From the NCBI GenBank assembly GCA_965247735.1, contig CBDFHN010000002.1, forward strand, positions 4,092,001-4,156,000: a DNA stretch of 64,000 bases, written 5' to 3'. Under the pieces are notes generated by a model that saw nothing but the letters and a program-made list of their open reading frames with translations, was not told the origin of the DNA and ran no database searches. Position 1 is the stretch's first letter; the number at the start of each line of letters is the position of its first letter. Of the stretch, positions 58,678 to 64,000 are shown piece after piece. Position numbers and translations under genes: made by a program. Source of the DNA: JAOXRU01 sp965247735 (GTDB lineage: Bacteria; Bacteroidota; Bacteroidia; Flavobacteriales; Flavobacteriaceae).

Positions 58678-59337
58678 ATGAAGCATCTCTTAAAAGTAAT
58701 CGTCATAATAGCCTCTGTATTCGCCTTAACCTTTCTTTTACTGAAAACAACAGGAATCTTGAGTGTTGAACAAATTGAAATGTGGCTTTTAAAGGCAAAA
58801 GAACTTTCTCCAATGTATGTTATTGGTGTTGTTGTGCTTCTACTGTTTGCGGACTTGTTCGTAGCAATTCCGACAATGACCGTAATCGCATTGTCTGGGT
58901 ACTTTCTCGATTTTCGATATGGTGCGATAGCTTCTATTACAGGATTAACCTTGGCAGGAATCTCTGGTTATTGGTTAAGCAATTTTTTTGGGGAAAGGAT
59001 TTTAGATTTCATACTACGAAAGGAAAAAGCGAGAGAAGAAGCTAAAGAAACTTTTAAAAAGCACGGCGTTGTTATGATATTATTGTCACGTGCAATACCA
59101 ATTCTTCCAGAAGTTACCGCTTGTTTGGCAGGAATGACTAAAATGAAATTTTCTAAATTCTTACTGGTTTGGTCATTAAGTACAATACCTTATGTATTGA
59201 TTCTTACTTACGCCGGTTCGGTCAGTTCCATAGAAAACCCAAAACCTGCTATTTATACCGCAATCGCCATTTCCGCAATGTTGTGGACTGGTTGGTTTTT
59301 ATTTAACAAAAAACAAAGAAATAATTTAATTCGATAA
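58678..59337 (+). CDS. VTT-domain (DedA/TVP38-like) membrane protein
   Basis: 219 residues, 3 nt after the SDR. Five or six helices. The VTT (SNARE-associated) segment is ALSGYFLDFRYGAIASITGLTLAGISGYWLSNFFGERIL, followed by HGVVMILLSRAIPILPEVTACLAGMTKMKFSKFLLVWSLST, where the R-A-x-P-x-(L/I)-P and A-G-x-x-x-M elements are typical. DedA/TVP38 proteins are envelope lipid scramblases or transporters. Probably translated with its neighbours as one stress-related operon. Confidence 0.88.
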   Translation: MKHLLKVIVIIASVFALTFLLLKTTGILSVEQIEMWLLKAKELSPMYVIGVVVLLLFADLFVAIPTMTVIALSGYFLDFRYGAIASITGLTLAGISGYWLSNFFGERILDFILRKEKAREEAKETFKKHGVVMILLSRAIPILPEVTACLAGMTKMKFSKFLLVWSLSTIPYVLILTYAGSVSSIENPKPAIYTAIAISAMLWTGWFLFNKKQRNNLIR

Positions 59338-59339
59338 AA

Positions 59340-60128
59340 ATGAAAAAATTAATAACTTTTATTACAATTATGGCAATAGCTTCAATAACAGCTTCTGCAC
59401 AAAATAACAAAATACTATTCGTAATGAGTGCTGCAGATACCTTGCAGTTAAACAACGGAGAAAAACTTAGACAAACGGGTGTGTTTTTGAATGAGTTTTA
59501 TCTCGCATATAAATCTGTAACAGAAGCTGGCTATACTGTAGATTTTGCAACACCAAATGGAATAGTAACAACAATAGATAAAGAAAGTATAAACGACAAA
59601 TATTGGAAAAACAACTTGGGACTAAAAAATGAAGCTCTAATATTTACTAAAACAAATAGTATATTTAATAATCCAAAAACACTTAAGAAAGCTATTGAAA
59701 ACAAATCTGATTATATAGGCTTGATAATTCCAGGCGGTCAGGGCTTAATGGTAGATTTAAAAGATGACATAAACATACCTATTCTATTAAAGTATTTTGC
59801 AAAAGAAAATAAACCAACAGGACTTATTTGCCACGCACCAAGCCTTATACTAACAATACCAAAAGAAGAAAATCCTTATATCGGATTTAAAGTAAACTCT
59901 GTTTCTCCTTTTGAGGAATTTGTTATTGAACGTTTCATTATGAAAGGGAAACCTCAAAACAGAAAAATAGCCAAAAGGTTGCGGAAATTGGGACTAAAAT
60001 ATAGAAGGAGACTACCAAAGGCAAACTTTGCTGTAAAAGACAGGAACTTAGTAACCAGTCAAAATCCGTTCTCTGGATCGGCATTTAACAAACTTTATTT
60101 AGAAGCATTGACAGAGTATTTGAATTAG
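59340..60128 (+). CDS. DJ-1/PfpI family protein, exported
   Basis: 262 residues, 2 nt after the VTT gene. A signal peptide (about 1-20, IASITASAQ) precedes a class I glutamine-amidotransferase fold: KILFVMSAADTL, YTVDFATPNG, LIIPGGQGLMVDL and the nucleophile elbow GLICHAPSLILTIP with the catalytic cysteine in ICHA. Similar to secreted DJ-1/PfpI proteins that act on protein or carbonyl damage; a C-terminal extension (about 190-262) is basic. The operon (SDR, VTT, DJ-1) suggests carbonyl or aldehyde stress, an inference. Confidence 0.85.
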   Translation: MKKLITFITIMAIASITASAQNNKILFVMSAADTLQLNNGEKLRQTGVFLNEFYLAYKSVTEAGYTVDFATPNGIVTTIDKESINDKYWKNNLGLKNEALIFTKTNSIFNNPKTLKKAIENKSDYIGLIIPGGQGLMVDLKDDINIPILLKYFAKENKPTGLICHAPSLILTIPKEENPYIGFKVNSVSPFEEFVIERFIMKGKPQNRKIAKRLRKLGLKYRRRLPKANFAVKDRNLVTSQNPFSGSAFNKLYLEALTEYLN

Positions 60129-60189
60129 AATAATAATAGGAATTAGCATGAGAATGGAATTAGAAACACAATAACTGGAATAGAAAAAG

Positions 60190-60480
60190 ACTACTGGCAA
60201 TAACTAAGCATTCCTATGTCATCACACCCCAACATAAACTCCATGTTGACTGAACCGGGTAAAAAAATATTGGCTAATTAGCTATGGGTTTTGAAAAGGT
60301 GCTCTTGTGTTTGTCAGAATCTTTTTGGAGCAATCTATGTAATGTATACTATATGATTGTGGACATATGATTTGCTGTTTTCTATAATATTTGTGTTTTA
60401 TTGAATATTAGTTATGTGTTTTTTATATTTGGATAACTATATGGGAATAAGCGTCACATGGTGTTTATTAAAATAGTTAC
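60190..60480 (+). repeat. Dispersed repeat modules A plus B before the PD40 gene
   Basis: Module A (60190-60330: AATAACTAAGCATTCCTATG, CCATGTTGACTGAACCGGGT, TATTGGCTAATTAGCTATGG, GGTGCTCTTGTGTTTG) then module B (60385-60480: TTGAATATTAGTTATGTG, TTTTTTATATTTGGATAACT, ATGGGAATAAGCG, CACATGGTGTTTATTA). The -7 box TATATTTG is at 60424-60431 with TTG at 60401-60403, 20 nt apart. The next start codon is 72 nt downstream. Confidence 0.82.
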
Positions 60481-60502
60481 AAATATTATGAAAATTTAAA
60501 CT

Positions 60503-61435
60503 ATGAAAAATTATCACTTTAAATTATTAATACTCGTATTTACACTATTTTTAAATTCTTGCGATACTAAAAATCAGAAATCAAAAGATAGTGATTCATC
60601 AACTGTAGAAAATCTATATTTTGGACAAAAGCCACCAGGCTTAATTCCTGAACTTTTTGCTCCTGGTATTGTTTCATTAAATGGAAGATATGAACATGGT
60701 ATTTCGTTTTCTCCTGATTTAGATGAAGTATATTTTTCAGCAAATAAAAAAGACATAGATCCAAGTATATATTTTTCAAAACTAGAAGGCAAAAAATGGA
60801 CAAATCCTAAAAAAGCAAATTTTACAAATGGCAAAAAAGTTGGAGAAATGCATCCGTTTGTGAATCCTAAAGGTGATAAGATTTATTTTGCAGCGCATGA
60901 TGCATTTACATTACCTCATCATAAAGAATCAGTTAAAACATGGTATGTATCTCGTATTAAGAATTCCTGGAGTGACGCAATACAACTTGATTCGCCTGTA
61001 AATGAAGGCTTCAATTTTTATCCTAATCAGGCGAAAAACGGAGATCTTTTTTATACAAATATGTCCAAACGAAAAATGTATTATGCAACTAATAAAAATG
61101 GCAAATTTTCCCAAGCGCAAGAAGTTGGAATTGAATTTGGTTTTCACGGTTTTATCTCTCCATCTCAAGATTATTTAGTGGTAAATGCCCGAAACAAAGA
61201 AGATAACCAAAGAAAAAGCGATATTTATGTCTATTTTAAAGGGAAAGATGGAACATGGACAAAACCAATTAACCTTGGAAACACAGTCAATTCTAATTTT
61301 GCTGAAACATGCCCTAGTATCACTCCAGATGGTAAATATTTATTTTTTGGTAGATATAACGAAAAAGGAGGACTATCAAACTTTTATTGGGTAAGCACAG
61401 AAGTTATTGATAAAGTAAGACCAGTTAATTTTTAA
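60503..61435 (+). CDS. PD40 / TolB-like beta-propeller lipoprotein, paralogue of the 11462 gene
   Basis: 310 residues. Lipobox LNSCDTKN (cysteine about 20). Propeller repeats: ISFSPDLDEVYFSANK, HPFVNPKGDKIYFAAHD, NQAKNGDLFYTN, FISPSQDYLVVNA and SITPDGKYLFFGRYN. It shares PELFAPGIVS with the KVFAPQVIS lead and the CPSITPDGKYLFF/CPFVSKDGKYLFY ending of the gene at 11462, so the two are paralogues. Exported; ligand unknown. The promoter region is a full module A plus B. Confidence 0.88.
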   Translation: MKNYHFKLLILVFTLFLNSCDTKNQKSKDSDSSTVENLYFGQKPPGLIPELFAPGIVSLNGRYEHGISFSPDLDEVYFSANKKDIDPSIYFSKLEGKKWTNPKKANFTNGKKVGEMHPFVNPKGDKIYFAAHDAFTLPHHKESVKTWYVSRIKNSWSDAIQLDSPVNEGFNFYPNQAKNGDLFYTNMSKRKMYYATNKNGKFSQAQEVGIEFGFHGFISPSQDYLVVNARNKEDNQRKSDIYVYFKGKDGTWTKPINLGNTVNSNFAETCPSITPDGKYLFFGRYNEKGGLSNFYWVSTEVIDKVRPVNF

Positions 61436-61544
61436 GAAGAAATAACAAGTTTAGCATTCATAATTTTGATAGCAATTATTGTGAAAAAGCCATATTTGAA
61501 AAACAATTTCATCAATAAATGAACTAAAATTAGCAGATTAAAAT

Positions 61545-62036
61545 ATGACATATACACCCGAATCTGGATTCCCATATTATTTTGACTTTGTAAAGAATAT
61601 GAATTGCCAGTCAATCTTTTCTTCGTTATCAACAATTACATTTCTAAGTTCCATAAGTGAGGAAAAAGCTGTTTATCGTTATGCTCCCACTAAATGGAGT
61701 ATTAAACAAATTGTTGGACATATAACAGATCATGAAAGAATAATGATGTTTCGAGCATTTTTAATGAGTAGAAATCAATTAGTAGAACTATGGGGTTATG
61801 ACCAAAATTTCTTAACAGACAACAGTCGTTTTGACGAGTTAACACTAGAGCAATTAATAACTGACTTTGCAAATGTAAGAAAGTCATCTGTTAGTTTTAT
61901 CGAAGCATTGTCTGAAAAACAATTAAAAATAAAAGGCTTTGCTCGACAATATGAAATTACTCTTGAAGATTTTATAAAGTCTATAATTGGTCATGAAAAA
62001 CACCATATTAACATTATTAAAGAAAGATATATTTAA
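61545..62036 (+). CDS. DinB family protein
   Basis: 163 residues. DinB four-helix bundle: KWSIKQIVGHITDHERIMMFRAFLMSR (first metal histidine in GHITDHE) and the C-terminal IGHEKHHINIIKERYI (histidines of the metal triad). DinB-like proteins often are thiol-dependent metalloenzymes (mycothiol/bacillithiol/glutathione transferase-type) and are not DNA polymerases. Likely a cytosolic enzyme of unknown substrate. It starts about 110 nt after the PD40 gene. Confidence 0.88.
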   Translation: MTYTPESGFPYYFDFVKNMNCQSIFSSLSTITFLSSISEEKAVYRYAPTKWSIKQIVGHITDHERIMMFRAFLMSRNQLVELWGYDQNFLTDNSRFDELTLEQLITDFANVRKSSVSFIEALSEKQLKIKGFARQYEITLEDFIKSIIGHEKHHINIIKERYI

Positions 62037-62060
62037 GTAAAAAACTGCTAACACCATGGA

Positions 62061-62084
62061 TAATTAATTCATGTGAATTAATTA
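62061..62084 (+). promoter_or_regulatory. 24-bp palindrome downstream of the DinB gene
   Basis: TAATTAATTCA (62061-62071) and TGAATTAATTA (62074-62084) are perfect inverted copies around TG. Such a long symmetric A/T site with no T tract looks like an operator rather than a terminator. Confidence 0.55.
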
Positions 62085-62278
62085 CCTTTCTGCACTTGTG
62101 GAAAAGATCTCGCAAGTTTAACCGCAAAACAATCATACACAAAAGTATTGGTAACCATATAAAAAAGGATCAATACTATTGAAGATTTGCCCAATATGTT
62201 TGGAGACCTAAGAAAATAGAGAAAGCATAAATTTGAACGATTCTTGTTTCTTTACTTGAACTATTTTAATAGCAAAAT

Positions 62279-62854
62279 ATGAGTGAATTCTTAGCATATA
62301 TAAATAAGATTAATATTATCAAAGAAGATACTTTTAAAGAGCTCCAAAAGTGTTTTAGACCATTGCAACTTCGTAAAAATGATTTTTTTGCTCAAGAAGG
62401 TGAACATGCTCAACATGTTGGATTCCTAAAAAAAGGAATTGTAAGAGCGTTTTTTTTAAACCAAGACGGAAAAGAATATAACAAACAATTTTTTGTAGGC
62501 CCATCAATTATTGGTGCATACACTTCATTACTTACCAAACAATCAAATAAAATAGCACAGCAAGCCTTAACAGATTGTGAAATACTTATTGCCGATTTTA
62601 AGGATATGGAAAAACTATATGATAAGTTTCATGATTTAGAAAGGTTGGGTAGAAAGATTGCAGAGTTTTATTTTTTAGAAAAAGAACAAAAAGAAATTGA
62701 AATGGCACTGCTTGATGCTGACAAAAGGTATTTAATTATGAGAGAAAAATTTCCAACTATAGAGTTGACTATTCCTCAATATCATATAGCTTCTTATTTG
62801 GGTATATCTCCAACGCAATTGAGCAGAATCAGAAGAAAATTCAATACTCACTAG
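62279..62854 (+). CDS. Crp/Fnr family cyclic nucleotide-binding-fold regulator, paralogue 2
   Basis: 191 residues, similar all along to the protein at 57308: LRKNDFFAQEGEHAQHVGFLKKGIVRAFFLNQDGKEYNKQFF, QQALTDCEILIADF, and the HTH TIPQYHIASYLGISPTQLSRIRRK. No RxxS cAMP signature. The palindrome TTTACATATGTAAA lies 6 nt after its stop, at the same place as in paralogue 1, so each regulator seems to control the gene right after it with the same operator. Confidence 0.9.
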   Translation: MSEFLAYINKINIIKEDTFKELQKCFRPLQLRKNDFFAQEGEHAQHVGFLKKGIVRAFFLNQDGKEYNKQFFVGPSIIGAYTSLLTKQSNKIAQQALTDCEILIADFKDMEKLYDKFHDLERLGRKIAEFYFLEKEQKEIEMALLDADKRYLIMREKFPTIELTIPQYHIASYLGISPTQLSRIRRKFNTH

Positions 62855-62859
62855 TTTTC

Positions 62860-62903
62860 TTTACATATGTAAATGTGAGAAAGTAAATAATCATTGAAAT
62901 TTG
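62860..62903 (+). promoter_or_regulatory. Crp/Fnr-type operator and promoter of the next membrane gene
   Basis: TTTACATATGTAAA (62860-62873) and a -7-like AAATTTG ending at G62903. Centre-to-G distance 36.5 nt, as in the first site. Confidence 0.8.
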
Positions 62904-62981
62904 CACATAATTAAAGTGATTTCAATGTATTATCATTAAAAATATATTTATGGTAAATATTGGTTGCAAAACAATTATTAC

Positions 62982-63470
62982 ATGAATCGTATTTTGGGAT
63001 ATTTTTTTATTGCATTCTTTTCAATTTTTTTAGGAAGTCAAATAACGGAAGGTTATCTATTAGTTCCATATTGGAAAACATTATCTGCTACCGAATTTTA
63101 TGAATACTATTCCCAATTTGGATTAATAATAGGAAGGTTTTATACCATGCTAACTATTATTGCTGCATTGCTTCCAATATACATCAGTATCTATTGTTTT
63201 TATAAGAAATCTAGCGCATTAACATATTCACTTATATCCACTTTTTTTACTTTTTTATGCATAGGACTATTCTATGTTTATTTTAAAGAAACTAATCAAC
63301 AGTTTTTTGATGCAAATTTTAGTGCATCTCAATTAAAATCTGAATTAGAAATTTGGGAGTACTGGCATTGGAGTAGAGTAATTTTAGAATTTTTGGCTCT
63401 AGTTTTTTTAATCTTAACTTTTAAAATTCTAACAAATAAAAAAACTGAGGAGTATATAAAAACCTTTTAA
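62982..63470 (+). CDS. Four-helix membrane protein, DUF1772-like
   Basis: 162 residues from ATG 62982 (the longer frame uses TTG at 62964). Four hydrophobic helices: YFFIAFFSIFLGSQIT, GRFYTMLTIIAALLPIYISIY, LTYSLISTFFTFLCIGLFYVYF and SRVILEFLALVFLILTFKIL, with a W-x-x-x-W-H-W-S-R element before the last. The size and helix spacing resemble the DUF1772 (anthrone oxygenase-like) group, not proven. It sits under the Crp-type palindrome and a DUF2147 gene follows 14 nt on. Confidence 0.65.
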   Translation: MNRILGYFFIAFFSIFLGSQITEGYLLVPYWKTLSATEFYEYYSQFGLIIGRFYTMLTIIAALLPIYISIYCFYKKSSALTYSLISTFFTFLCIGLFYVYFKETNQQFFDANFSASQLKSELEIWEYWHWSRVILEFLALVFLILTFKILTNKKTEEYIKTF

Positions 63471-63484
63471 CAGATGATACAATA

Positions 63485-63904
63485 ATGAAGTACCTATCTA
63501 TATTTTTTATAGTGCTTTTAAGCATAACAACTAATGCCCAAACTATTATTGGACAATGGGAAACCTATGATGACAAAACCAAAGAGAAAAAAGCAATTAT
63601 TGAGGTTTACCAAACCAATAACCACTATTTCGCCAAAATAATTAAAAGTTTTATTGGAGAAAAAAATGCCCGTTGTAAAACTTGTAAGGGAGTAAAAAAG
63701 AACGAACCAATAATTGGCTTAGTTATTATTGAAAACATCAAAAAAGATGGAGATGAATTTAATGGAGGTTCTATTCTAGATCCAGAAAATGGAGTAGTTT
63801 ACAAGTGTTATTTAAAGTTAATAAATACTAATAAACTGAAAGTAAGAGGTTATCTTGGATTTTCTTTTTTTGGCAGAACTCAATATTGGATTCGGAAAGA
63901 ATAA
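63485..63904 (+). CDS. DUF2147 exported protein
   Basis: 139 residues, signal peptide (about 1-18, SITTNAQ). Landmarks of DUF2147: IIGQWETYDDKTKEKKAIIEVYQTNNHYFAKII, two cysteines in CKTCKG, NGGSILDPENGVVYKCYLKL and KLKVRGYLGFSFFGRTQYWIR. Function unknown; the family is common in the Bacteroidota periplasm. It follows the four-helix protein by 14 nt and is probably cotranscribed under the Crp-type operator. Confidence 0.88.
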   Translation: MKYLSIFFIVLLSITTNAQTIIGQWETYDDKTKEKKAIIEVYQTNNHYFAKIIKSFIGEKNARCKTCKGVKKNEPIIGLVIIENIKKDGDEFNGGSILDPENGVVYKCYLKLINTNKLKVRGYLGFSFFGRTQYWIRKE

Positions 63905-63960
63905 TAAGGGCATAACATAACCAATTTTTATATAACCAGTACAACTTTGCATAGGAGGTG

Positions 63961-64000
63961 ATGATGTCAATAAATAATATTGAAAAACTTGCTATGGTAT
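63961..64000 (+). CDS. Start of an unidentified gene, 3' partial
   Basis: ATG at 63961 (second ATG at 63964) opens MMSINNIEKLAMV at the window end. It is preceded by AGGAGGTG, one of the few Shine-Dalgarno-like sequences in the window. Too short to identify. Confidence 0.4.
   Translation, partial: MMSINNIEKLAMV

Noticed and set aside
61432..61635. 67-codon minus-strand frame before the DinB gene
   Set aside because: It overlaps the DinB start and the end of the PD40 gene, and shows no signal or motif; it is a shadow frame.

Overview
The window is AT-rich and looks like a member of the Bacteroidota, most likely Flavobacteriaceae. The signs are a SusC/SusD pair with FecI/FecR regulators, many lipoproteins with a short signal peptide ending in S-C, promoters with the Bacteroidota -7 box TAnnTTTG, very few Shine-Dalgarno sequences, IS91-type mobile DNA with an accessory tyrosine recombinase, and families such as DUF3667, DUF4345, LytTR and WYL/YafY regulators. 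No rRNA, tRNA or CRISPR array was seen. Nearly every gene is on the + strand; the exceptions are a GNAT acetyltransferase (2.0-2.6 kb) and an ECF sigma factor (39.8-40.4 kb).

Layout. 0-4.7 kb: the end of a DUF2339/DUF3999 membrane pair, then an NAD(P)H:FMN reductase, MarR and pirin group sharing palindromic upstream motifs. 5-7 kb: two orphan immunity-type genes (SMI1/KNR4 and DUF3396). 7-16 kb: exported proteins (two M1-type metallopeptidases, a TlpA-like lipoprotein, an M43 protease, a PD40 propeller, a polysaccharide deacetylase) and a 21-bp tandem repeat. 16-34 kb: a patchwork of single accessory genes (beta-lactamase-like, CPBP, GNATs, VOC, WYL, LytTR, M20, YitT, DUF4345, DUF3667, esterase) separated by long intergenic regions built from a few recurring repeat modules. 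34-36.5 kb: a previously unannotated 42-residue cysteine-rich metallothionein-like ORF, a hairpin, SigZ and a membrane AraC regulator. 36.6-39.8 kb: S33 hydrolase, MarR, a secreted protein with a triplicated leader, YciI. 39.8-48.2 kb: a compact polysaccharide-utilisation locus (FecI, FecR, SusC, SusD, GH18). 48.4-50.8 kb: an IS91-family element. 50.8-55.2 kb: orphan genes with hairpins at their junctions. 55.3-64 kb: a WYL regulator with an epoxide-hydrolase-like gene, and two Crp/Fnr-type regulators each followed by target genes.

The most striking signals are regulatory. (1) Four 16-bp sites of the form TGACA-N6-TGTCA sit next to the three WYL regulators, each centred exactly 26.5 nt upstream of the G of the TAnnTTTG box. 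(2) Two copies of the palindrome TTTACATATGTAAA lie just after the two Crp/Fnr paralogues, each centred 36.5 nt upstream of the G of the -7 box. (3) A family of dispersed intergenic repeats (modules called A, M and B here) ends in a ready-made promoter (TTTTTTATATTTG) pointing into the next gene; about ten copies precede unrelated accessory genes, so the element behaves like a portable promoter or leader. A second leader family (R2) precedes five other genes.

All family names come from reading translated sequence without database searches. Start codons were moved downstream where the longest frame ran into a repeat, a promoter or a non-ATG codon.
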